Shown here one piece after another: positions 1-5,132 of a stretch of 5,132 nt of DNA. The translations under genes were made by a program, and so were the position numbers. The number at the start of each line of letters is the position of its first letter. Position 1 is the stretch's first letter. This DNA is from Propionibacteriaceae bacterium. Its GTDB lineage: Bacteria > Actinomycetota > Actinomycetes > Propionibacteriales > Propionibacteriaceae. The notes under the pieces were generated by a model, which saw nothing but the letters and a program-made list of their open reading frames with translations, made no database searches and was not told the origin of the DNA. The DNA is taken from NCBI GenBank assembly GCA_030528545.1, contig JAUMYR010000170.1, positions 1 to 5,132 of the forward strand. The letters run 5' to 3'.

Positions 1-223
1 CGGCTGGTGCGCTCAGCTTGAACCCGCTGATCTGCGCCGAGCTGAGGACCTCCCGGACGGTGCACGAAGCCCCCACTCGGATCTGAGCATCGACCCTTGT
101 CGGCGCACCATCGCCATTCACCGTGGCCTGGCCTGAAGAGCCATCATCGCAGGAGTAGGTGAAGACGAACCCGTGGTCGGCGGCCTGGGTTCCGCTAACG
201 ATCTTCGCGACCTTGAAGGTGCC
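1..223 (-). repeat. DUF5979-type repeat R6, cut by window edge
   Basis: Residues 1000-1073, the first 74 residues of a sixth typical unit. It starts GTFKVAK and has Cys1024 in FTYSC and Cys1053 in GASCTVRE. Lys1006 and Glu1057 are present; the expected closing Asn lies outside the window. More repeats may follow. Confidence 0.85.
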
Positions 224-3220
224 ACGCTGATAGGTGTAGGTGTTGACAAAGCTCAGCTGGGCGGTGGTCCCGGCCTGGATCGTCACGGTCTGAGGATCGG
301 CTACCTGGACGTGATAGCCCGCAACCTGAGCTGAACCGGGGCGCTCACTAACCTGGCAGGTCGATCCCACCGGCAAGTCCTTGGCGACCTCGACAACCGA
401 GCCGTCGCCTGGAACCGAAACCGTGGATTCGACATCGCCTTCGCTGGTGTCGCAGAAGTAGTCGAACAGGAAGGTGCGTCCCTTGTGCTCGTCCTGACCC
501 TCGCCCTTCACCATCTTGGCGATGCTGAAACCTCCCCGCTGCAAGGTGTAGGTATTGCTGAGCGAGACCGCGACCGAGGAGCCATCGGCGACGTCGAAAG
601 TCGCTTCCTTGCCCGCCACTGGAATCCCATCAACCATCAAGGCACTAGACCAGGTGGTCTTGGCAACACTCGCATCACGTTCCTTGAGGGTGCACTTGCC
701 CGCCGGGACGGAGGCGAGACCTGCCTGTTTGCCCCGTTTGACCGTCAGCTCTCCGCGTTCGGTCTGCTCACCGGATTCGTTAACGCAGGAATAGTCCACG
801 ACGAAGCTCTCCGGCGCGAGAGCCGCTGCGTCTCCATCAACCGATTTTGAGACCGTGAAGGCGCCGGTCTTGAACCGGTAATGATTGGTGACGACCACGT
901 CCTGGCTCACGCCCTTGGCGGTCACGAAAGACCCGTTATCGATCGTGGTGGCCACAGCGTAGCCCTGGCGGATCTTGTCGCCGTCCAGTTCGCTCACGAC
1001 GCACCGGGTCCCGGTCGGCAGCGTGGGTCCCGCCACCGGGGTGTTATCCCCGACGACATCCAGGACCGCGGTATCACCGTTGTCGCAGGCGTACTTGATC
1101 TTGTAGCTGTCCTTGCTGAAGACCTCCCGGTTATCGCCGGTCACCTGCTTGCGCACCGAGAAAGTGCCGGTCTCCCGGGTGTAGACATTCTTGGCCGTAA
1201 GGGCCACGACGGCCCCATCGCTGATGGTCACCGACAACTGAGACAGCGAGCCCGTCAGGCCGAAACCAGCCCGCTGTGCCGCGGATGCGTCCTCGCTAAT
1301 CTCGCACTGGGTTCCGACTGGGAACTCTTTGCTCTCCACGATGGTGCCATCGCCGGGGACTTGCAGCGAACCGCTCTGCCCGTCACAGGTGTAGTTGAAG
1401 GCGAAGTTGTCTTTGGTGAAAGGGCCGCCCTCGACAGTCTTGGCGATGGAGAATTTGCCGGTCTTGGCGACATAGGCGTTGTGGAAGACGATCCCCACTG
1501 GGTTGCCCCCGGCGACCGTGACGGTTTGGGGCTGCGGCAGTTCCATGGAATAGCCATCCAGGCCCGCCGGGGGCACCTCGCTAACCGTGCAGGACACGCC
1601 GATGCGGTGGGTGGTCGGCGCGGTCACCGCATCGCCGCCCGCCGTGGCCTTGACCTCGCCGCTGGTGGCGTCGTCGCAGTCATAACGGAAGGAGAACTCC
1701 CTGCCATCAGCTGCCGGGGCTCCCGATGCCGTCTTGCGCACCGAGAAAGTGCCCTGTTTGAACCGGCCGGTGTTGGTCACTTCCACCGGGATGATGTTCT
1801 TGTTCGGCACCGTAAACACCGCCGAACCATCAGCCTTGACCTCGACAGATCCCTTCTTGACGAATGCCGCCGGTTCCCAGTCGATCCTGGGCGTGGCGGG
1901 ATTCATGGCCCCCAGGTCCTCCCGCAGCGTTATGACGGTGCCGGCCGGGAAGCTATGGCCGAATCCAGTGGGCGTGCCAGCAAGAACCTCGAAGGAAGCC
2001 GGGTTCGCGGGCGGAGCATCCCACTGCGGATAGTCCGCCGGAGTCTTGCCGCCGGGGAGCTCCCAGCCCACCTTCACCGTGAAGCGCTGGTTCTCGGGCA
2101 GCCCGGCGGCCGCTTCGCCCGCAACCTTCTTGAGCACCGAGAAGGAACCGAAGCCGTCCTTCAGCTCAATGGTCGCGCTGGAGGTTTCCGAGTAATCCCG
2201 GACCGCATAGGCGCGACGCTCACCGAGGAAAGCCTCATTCTCGTACCGGAAGCCCTTCTTGATCGTGCCAGAGGGGGTCGTCGGCCTAGTGGAGTAGGAC
2301 ACCTGGTATTGGGACCTCGCCTCGAAGCGTCCCTTGACGGTTACGGTGAGATTAGTGCCACCGTCTTGAGTGAAGGTGATCTCGTAACCATTGGTCGCAC
2401 CGGGAGCCGATGTGTCCAGCTGCTGACGCGCCGGGACTGGCAGCCCGTCGTCACCGGTGCGATTCACCCGGTGCAGTTGCAGGCCCCCGAACAGTTCCTG
2501 GCCAGGGCCGATCTCGTCGGTGAAGGACCACTCGACCGGCTCGTCCGGAGTCTTCGACACCGTCGCCCCCATGAACTGCACCTGCCAGTTCAGCTGTTTC
2601 GAGTTCTCGCTTAGCGGGGTAATCGACTTGTCCCACTGGTCCTGCGGTAGCGGCCTGCCAGGACGGGTCTTGACTCCGCCCCTGTTGTCGGTGCCGATCT
2701 TGGTCGCGACGCCATTCAGGTCGAACACCAGGTCGTCCTCGGCGGCGGCCTTTCCCGCGACCATCTCCATGGTGAGCGCGCCGCGCAGCTCGTCCTTGCC
2801 CACGATCGAGTCGTTGAAGGTGCACGTGACCTCGCGTTGGGTCAGGACACAGCTGCCCCGCTCGGCCTTCTTCTGGTCGAGCATCGGGATCGTGCGATTC
2901 TCCCGGACCCGGAAGGCCTCCGGGATCCGCACCGAGAACGAATCGCCGGGCTTGGGATCCGCAGCCGTGGCATCCCAGCGAAGGTCCAAGACAGCCCCAT
3001 CGTTGACAAAGATCTGCTGCCCGGGCTCGGGTCTGGAAATTGTACCTTTGGAGATCGTCTTAGCGGGAGAAACCACGATCGCCGCGTTCGGCCCGGCGTG
3101 AGCTGCTCCGAGCCCGAACCAGGCCGACCCTAAGCTCAGGACACCAATCAGAGTTATGATGAGGCTGCGCTGGCGCCACCCAATGCTATTACGTTGTTCA
3201 AAACCCAACGAATGGATCAT
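1..3220 (-). CDS. Large secreted adhesin-like surface protein with tandem DUF5979 repeats, C-terminus outside window
   Basis: The frame is open for 1,073 codons from ATG at 3220 to the window edge. This start is chosen because AGGGAGGGG lies 8 bases upstream and a signal peptide follows at once. Order of parts: signal peptide 1-42; N-terminal Ig-like adhesin region about 45-350; a divergent cysteine-free repeat 358-489; then DUF5979-type repeats starting at Gly490, 588, 685, 786, 896 and 1000. Repeats run GxFxVxK, then FxYxC, then GxxCxxxE, then a closing NxY, and abut without linkers, as in a rigid stalk. The likely role is adhesion to host or partner-cell surfaces by the exposed N-terminal head; the ligand cannot be read from sequence. 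An LPXTG-type sorting signal or membrane anchor would lie beyond base 1 and is not seen. The gene follows hrpA in the same direction after 255 bp and probably has its own promoter. Family placement is from recognition of the repeat pattern, without a database search. It could also be a pilin-like shaft protein. Confidence 0.9.
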   Translation of the reverse strand, partial: MIHSLGFEQRNSIGWRQRSLIITLIGVLSLGSAWFGLGAAHAGPNAAIVVSPAKTISKGTISRPEPGQQIFVNDGAVLDLRWDATAADPKPGDSFSVRIPEAFRVRENRTIPMLDQKKAERGSCVLTQREVTCTFNDSIVGKDELRGALTMEMVAGKAAAEDDLVFDLNGVATKIGTDNRGGVKTRPGRPLPQDQWDKSITPLSENSKQLNWQVQFMGATVSKTPDEPVEWSFTDEIGPGQELFGGLQLHRVNRTGDDGLPVPARQQLDTSAPGATNGYEITFTQDGGTNLTVTVKGRFEARSQYQVSYSTRPTTPSGTIKKGFRYENEAFLGERRAYAVRDYSETSSATIELKDGFGSFSVLKKVAGEAAAGLPENQRFTVKVGWELPGGKTPADYPQWDAPPANPASFEVLAGTPTGFGHSFPAGTVITLREDLGAMNPATPRIDWEPAAFVKKGSVEVKADGSAVFTVPNKNIIPVEVTNTGRFKQGTFSVRKTASGAPAADGREFSFRYDCDDATSGEVKATAGGDAVTAPTTHRIGVSCTVSEVPPAGLDGYSMELPQPQTVTVAGGNPVGIVFHNAYVAKTGKFSIAKTVEGGPFTKDNFAFNYTCDGQSGSLQVPGDGTIVESKEFPVGTQCEISEDASAAQRAGFGLTGSLSQLSVTISDGAVVALTAKNVYTRETGTFSVRKQVTGDNREVFSKDSYKIKYACDNGDTAVLDVVGDNTPVAGPTLPTGTRCVVSELDGDKIRQGYAVATTIDNGSFVTAKGVSQDVVVTNHYRFKTGAFTVSKSVDGDAAALAPESFVVDYSCVNESGEQTERGELTVKRGKQAGLASVPAGKCTLKERDASVAKTTWSSALMVDGIPVAGKEATFDVADGSSVAVSLSNTYTLQRGGFSIAKMVKGEGQDEHKGRTFLFDYFCDTSEGDVESTVSVPGDGSVVEVAKDLPVGSTCQVSERPGSAQVAGYHVQVADPQTVTIQAGTTAQLSFVNTYTYQRGTFKVAKIVSGTQAADHGFVFTYSCDDGSSGQATVNGDGAPTRVDAQIRVGASCTVREVLSSAQISGFKLSAPA
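224..535 (-). repeat. DUF5979-type repeat R5
   Basis: Residues 896-999 (104 aa). It starts GGFSIAK, has Cys923 in FDYFC and Cys955 in VGSTCQVSE, and closes VNTY. Candidate isopeptide residues are Lys902, Glu959 and Asn993. Its second half resembles that of R1 (PQTVT followed by a Gly-containing turn), which suggests related origin of these two units. Confidence 0.85.
536..865 (-). repeat. DUF5979-type repeat R4, long variant
   Basis: Residues 786-895 (110 aa), the longest unit with cysteines. It starts GAFTVSK, has Cys812 in VDYSC and Cys843 in AGKCTLKE, and closes SNTY. Candidate isopeptide residues are Lys792, Glu847 and Asn889. It departs from the others in having KE instead of SE after the second Cys, and TTWSS where others have a GY/GF motif. 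Confidence 0.85.
866..1168 (-). repeat. DUF5979-type repeat R3
   Basis: Residues 685-785 (101 aa). It starts GTFSVRK, has Cys712 in IKYACDNG and Cys740 in TGTRCVVSE, and closes TNHY. Candidate isopeptide residues are Lys691, Glu744 and Asn779. Confidence 0.85.
1169..1459 (-). repeat. DUF5979-type repeat R2
   Basis: Residues 588-684 (97 aa), the shortest complete unit. It starts GKFSIAK, has Cys612 in FNYTC and Cys639 in VGTQCEISE, and closes KNVY. Candidate isopeptide residues are Lys594, Glu643 and Asn678. Confidence 0.85.
1460..1753 (-). repeat. DUF5979-type repeat R1
   Basis: Residues 490-587 (98 aa). It starts GTFSVRK and has Cys515 in FRYDC, Cys544 in GVSCTVSE and the closing HNAY with Asn581. 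Candidate isopeptide residues are Lys496, Glu548 and Asn581. The first 21 bases of the unit (1733-1753) are identical to those of R3. Confidence 0.85.
1754..2149 (-). repeat. Divergent first stalk repeat (R0), cysteine-free
   Basis: Residues 358-489 (132 aa) open with GSFSVLK and close with VTNTGRF like the following repeats, so this is a member of the same series. It is longer by 22-35 residues, mainly through an insertion rich in Pro and Trp after about residue 386. The first Cys of the other repeats aligns with Trp386 and the second with Ile430 (in PAGTVITLRE), so the disulfide is absent. The Lys (364), Glu (434) and Asn (483) conserved elsewhere remain. It joins the head to the regular stalk. 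Confidence 0.7.
2171..3088 (-). other. N-terminal Ig-like adhesin head (MSCRAMM / collagen-binding-like pair)
   Basis: Residues about 45-350 read as two beta-rich modules. The first (about 55-185) has the pattern VNDGAVLDLRW then GDSFSVRIPEAF, typical of the first Ig-like domain in SdrG-type adhesins (GD-S/T-hydrophobic-P-x-x-F). It contains a close cysteine pair, Cys124 and Cys133, that could form a short disulfide loop. The second (about 193-350) has QWDKS, LNWQVQF, FTDEIGPGQEL and YENEA, matching the order W-x-K, W-x-V, T-D-x-x-G-x-G-Q, N-x-A seen in collagen-binding or CnaA-like domains. Such heads bind protein ligands in staphylococcal and other Gram-positive adhesins; the ligand here is unknown. 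Domain boundaries are approximate and the assignment rests on motif resemblance only. Confidence 0.65.
3095..3220 (-). other. Sec signal peptide of the surface protein
   Basis: Residues 1-42 have a polar, basic N-region (Arg10, Arg16, Arg18), a hydrophobic stretch at about 20-39 (LIITLIGVLSLGSAWFGLGA) and an AHA/G signal peptidase I site, giving predicted cleavage between Ala42 and Gly43. There is no lipobox cysteine, so it is not a lipoprotein. The N-region is rather long at about 19 residues, which is common in large Gram-positive surface proteins. No YSIRK-type motif is present. Confidence 0.9.
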
Positions 3221-3228
3221 ATGCCAGT

Positions 3229-3237
3229 CCCCTCCCT
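3229..3237 (-). promoter_or_regulatory. Ribosome binding site of the surface protein gene
   Basis: On the minus strand AGGGAGGGG ends 8 bases before ATG at 3220 (spacer ACTGGCAT). This purine run pairs well with the anti-Shine-Dalgarno end of 16S rRNA at normal spacing, and it fixes the start codon. Confidence 0.8.
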
Positions 3238-3263
3238 GATCCCCTCTATCCCTTGACCGCCCA

Positions 3264-3275
3264 CGCTATATAGCG
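3264..3275. promoter_or_regulatory. Perfect 12-bp palindrome upstream of the surface protein gene
   Basis: CGCTATATAGCG is a perfect inverted repeat centred about 50 bases upstream of the ATG. It overlaps the candidate -10 element and is one of the few AT-rich patches in the gap. Its position would suit a small operator bound by a dimeric repressor. It could equally be a chance palindrome around a -10 element, and it is short for a typical operator. Confidence 0.3.
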
Positions 3276-3292
3276 AATCGTGGCCCCCTCAA
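3269..3292 (-). promoter_or_regulatory. Weak candidate promoter of the surface protein gene
   Basis: On the minus strand TTGAGG (3287-3292) is followed after 18 bases by TAGCGT (3263-3268 by strict count, at the edge of this span) or after 16 bases by TATAGC (3265-3270). TAGCGT fits the loose actinobacterial -10 form TANNNT and TTGAGG matches 4 of 6 bases of the -35 consensus. Either would start transcription within about 60 bases of the ATG. The match is poor and rests on short motifs only; alternatives further upstream, such as TTGGAC, are no better. Confidence 0.3.
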
Positions 3293-3475
3293 GCTCCAGG
3301 CCTTGTAGGAAGCGCATCCCGCGGAAGTCCAATGTGCGCAGGCTATCAGAACCTGCCCCTGCTCCGCGATCCCGCGAAAACAGCATTACTCGGACGGGTC
3401 ACCGGCACGACAACCGTTTTTATCGGCTAAGCCCCCGATTTGGGAGAGAATCCGGCGCGGTTTAGCGTCCGCCAT

Positions 3476-5132
3476 TCAGTCCGGCCAGGATCGGTTCGGT
3501 CCCCGGACCGAACGGATCGACTGCTGAAGCCGTTTAGCCGAGACCGGAACAGCTGTCCTGAGCCTCTGGGCGAAGAGCGAGACCCGGAATTCCTCAATGA
3601 GGAAGGCGATCTCTTCCACCTCCGGACGCAACGGGCCAGGGGGTTCGTTAGCGACGAGTGCCGCGTAATCGGCCTCGATGTCATCGACGTGTCTTTGCAA
3701 CTGCTCGTCGCGCGCCGGATTGGCACAAGCCGATTCCAGCCTGGCCTCGATGGCCTCCACGTAGACCGGAATCCGGTCGAACCAGGGATCGGCGGTCGCT
3801 GAGATGAAGTTTTTGAAAGTAAGGTTCCCGAGTTGCTCCTCCACATCGCGACGGATTGGCAGTTGCGGGGACCAGCTGGCCAGCCTCGCCCGAACTCGCG
3901 ACTGGGCGGCTAGAGCCCGCGCGGCGGTCTGCACCACGCGCGCCATCTCCTCGGCGGTCCGCTCCCGGACCTCCTCGGCCAGGGCACGGAACCGCCGCTC
4001 GTCGCGGACGCCGATCCCCACCCTCCTGGCCAGCCGGTCGACCGCTTTGAGACGAGCATCGGCCAACAGCTCAGGCACGCTGGGATAGGAGGAATGTCCG
4101 AGCGCGAGCTTGTCCGCGTTGGCCATGTGAGCCACCACCCAGCGCGTCGGATCAGGGTTGACCAGTGTCAGCAACCGCCGGACTCCCTTGGCGTGTTCGG
4201 CCTCGCGACGCTCCGGAGTGTCCAGGATCTGCAATCCCACGCTCGTCCCCTCGTCGACGATCGCTGGATATCCGATGACGCTGGCGCCATCCTCCCCACC
4301 GGTGAAGGAATCCTGGATGGTACCGAAAACCCAGTCCCGTGCGCCCGAGACGGGCCGCCTCGCGGTGGCTCTGGTAAGGGCCTGATTGAGTTTGGGAGTG
4401 AGCCGTTGGCGCAGTTCGGCGTAGTCCTTTCCCCGTTCCACCACCTCGCCCCGATCCACCACAGTGAAAGTGACCCGAAGATGCGCCGGGACCCGCTCCG
4501 GCTGCCAGGCCTCCAACGGCACCCGCTCGCCGGTGGTCGCCAGCAGCGCCCGCCCCAGCGCCGCGGCGAATGGCTCATCGGAGTCGCGCGGCTGGGTCCG
4601 CAACCAGGCCAATGCCCTCGCCGCGTGCTCGGGAGCTGGCACGAAGCTGGTGCGTATCGCCTTCGGCAGTGTCCTGATGAGTTCCACGGCCAGTTCCGCG
4701 CGCAGCCCCGGCACCTGCCAGCTGAAGGGAGCCGCGCTGACCTGGTTGAGAAGAGCCATGGGGACGGTGACGTTGACACCGTCGTGCCCCGATCCGGGAT
4801 CGAAGGTGTAGGCCACCGCAAGTTCGGTGCCCGCGACTGGCCACACGTCGGGGAAAGCACCGGCGTCGATGTCGCCACTCACGAGATCGTCCAGGCGAAG
4901 GGTCAACGAATCCTTGGCAGCGGTGCGCCACCACTTGTCGAAGGTCGCGCTGGAATACACATCCTCGGGAATCCGGTCGGCGTAGAAGTCATAGATCACC
5001 TGGTCATCGACCAGCAAGTTCCGCCTGCGCGTCCGGTCCTCAAGCTCGGCGGCCTCAGCACGCACTCTCTGATTCTTCGCGAAGAAGGCATGCCTGGTGC
5101 GCCACTCCCCCTCGACCAGAGCCCGCCTGATG
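3476..5132 (-). CDS. hrpA: ATP-dependent RNA helicase HrpA, C-terminal part (DUF3418)
   Basis: The frame enters from the right edge and is open for 551 codons to TGA at 3478-3476; GTG at 5065 is internal, because the residues before it (ALVEGEW, then RHAFFAKNQR) continue the HrpA pattern. The visible part is the DUF3418 domain that distinguishes HrpA from other DEAH-box helicases. Recognisable blocks are LEDRTRRRNLLVDD with FYADRIP, VTVPMALLNQ, WQVPGLRAEL, LPKAIRTSFVPAPEHA (together about 118-172 of the visible fragment) and the C-terminal EEFRVSLFAQ...PVSAKRL. HrpA proteins are usually about 1,300 residues, so the Walker A, DEAH and other helicase motifs lie outside the window and activity cannot be judged. 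It is a cytoplasmic RNA helicase; in E. coli HrpA has been linked to rescue of stalled ribosomes and to fimbrial mRNA processing. The end is intact, with a short basic tail after the usual family end, and no frameshift is seen. Confidence 0.95.
   Translation of the reverse strand, partial: IRRALVEGEWRTRHAFFAKNQRVRAEAAELEDRTRRRNLLVDDQVIYDFYADRIPEDVYSSATFDKWWRTAAKDSLTLRLDDLVSGDIDAGAFPDVWPVAGTELAVAYTFDPGSGHDGVNVTVPMALLNQVSAAPFSWQVPGLRAELAVELIRTLPKAIRTSFVPAPEHAARALAWLRTQPRDSDEPFAAALGRALLATTGERVPLEAWQPERVPAHLRVTFTVVDRGEVVERGKDYAELRQRLTPKLNQALTRATARRPVSGARDWVFGTIQDSFTGGEDGASVIGYPAIVDEGTSVGLQILDTPERREAEHAKGVRRLLTLVNPDPTRWVVAHMANADKLALGHSSYPSVPELLADARLKAVDRLARRVGIGVRDERRFRALAEEVRERTAEEMARVVQTAARALAAQSRVRARLASWSPQLPIRRDVEEQLGNLTFKNFISATADPWFDRIPVYVEAIEARLESACANPARDEQLQRHVDDIEADYAALVANEPPGPLRPEVEEIAFLIEEFRVSLFAQRLRTAVPVSAKRLQQSIRSVRGPNRSWPD

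Larger units (their letters stand above)
3221..3475. other. Intergenic region between hrpA and the surface protein gene
   Basis: This 255-bp gap has no frame on either strand with both a ribosome binding site and protein-like composition. It contains the ribosome binding site, the palindrome and the weak promoter candidate near 3220-3292. Near the hrpA end, 3422-3439 can form a hairpin (ATCGG/CCGAT with an 8-base loop), but it is followed on the minus strand by A residues instead of a T run. No tRNA or known small RNA is recognised. Confidence 0.7.

Noticed and set aside
881..2614. A 577-codon open frame on the plus strand opposite the surface protein gene, starting ATG at 881.
   Set aside because: It lies wholly antisense to the repeat-bearing frame, has no convincing ribosome binding site before the ATG, and its product has low-complexity His/Arg/Gly-rich sequence with echoes (LAHRES twice) that come from the repeats on the other strand. 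High GC content readily creates such frames.
3422..3439. Hairpin ATCGG/CCGAT downstream of hrpA, considered as a terminator.
   Set aside because: The stem is only 5 bp, and on the minus strand it is followed by AAAAA where an intrinsic terminator needs a T run. The T run would suit plus-strand transcription only on the wrong side of the stem.
3451..3474. GGCG/CGCC inverted repeat just after the hrpA stop codon, considered as a terminator.
   Set aside because: The stem has only 4 bp and no T tract follows; such pairs are common in DNA of this GC content.
3427..4878. Several frames of 60-240 codons overlapping hrpA on both strands (for example 4168-4878 minus, 3440-3802 plus, 4464-4811 plus).
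   Set aside because: All overlap the clear hrpA frame, have Ser/Arg/Pro-rich out-of-frame composition and show no recognisable domain.
3476..5065. GTG at 5065 as the start of a separate 529-residue protein.
   Set aside because: The frame stays open to the window edge and the 22 residues before the GTG match the HrpA pattern, so the GTG is an internal Val codon.
3221..5132. A functional link between hrpA and the adhesin, suggested by the reported role of E. coli HrpA in fimbrial mRNA processing.
   Set aside because: The genes only share orientation across a 255-bp gap. hrpA is a housekeeping helicase gene with varied neighbours, and nothing in the sequence supports coupling.

Overview
The window is high-GC DNA with the codon use and protein families of an actinobacterium. 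Secreted proteins built from tandem DUF5979 domains and the long form of the helicase HrpA are both common in Actinomycetota. A host-associated lineage such as Propionibacteriaceae, Actinomycetaceae or Corynebacteriales is plausible, but genus cannot be fixed from this sequence. Both genes lie on the minus strand and both run off an edge of the window.

Right side (3476-5132): the C-terminal 551 codons of hrpA, a DEAH-box RNA helicase. Only the C-terminal DUF3418 region is present; the helicase core lies beyond base 5132. The gene ends normally with TGA at 3476-3478.

Middle (3221-3475): a 255-bp gap with no credible gene. It holds a strong ribosome binding site for the next gene, a weak promoter candidate that overlaps a perfect 12-bp palindrome, and a small hairpin that does not look like a normal terminator.

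Left side (1-3220): 1,073 in-frame codons, with no stop, of a large secreted surface protein whose C-terminus lies beyond base 1. In order it has a Sec signal peptide (cleavage predicted after Ala42), an N-terminal region resembling the two Ig-like domains of Gram-positive MSCRAMM or collagen-binding adhesins (about 45-350), one divergent repeat (358-489), five complete DUF5979-type repeats (490-999) and the start of a sixth (1000-1073). The layout is that of a stalked adhesin: a binding head at the tip and a rod of abutting Ig-like domains leading to a cell-wall or membrane anchor outside the window.

The most interesting observation concerns that rod. Every complete repeat keeps a Lys near its start, a Glu in the middle and an Asn at its end, in the order used by CnaB-type intramolecular isopeptide domains. 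The six typical repeats also carry one Cys pair each, while the divergent first repeat has lost both cysteines but keeps Lys/Glu/Asn. The head region has a possible CnaA-type Lys/Asp/Asn set. There is no sign of a mobile element, CRISPR array, RNA gene or defence system, and no functional link between the two genes is evident beyond shared orientation.
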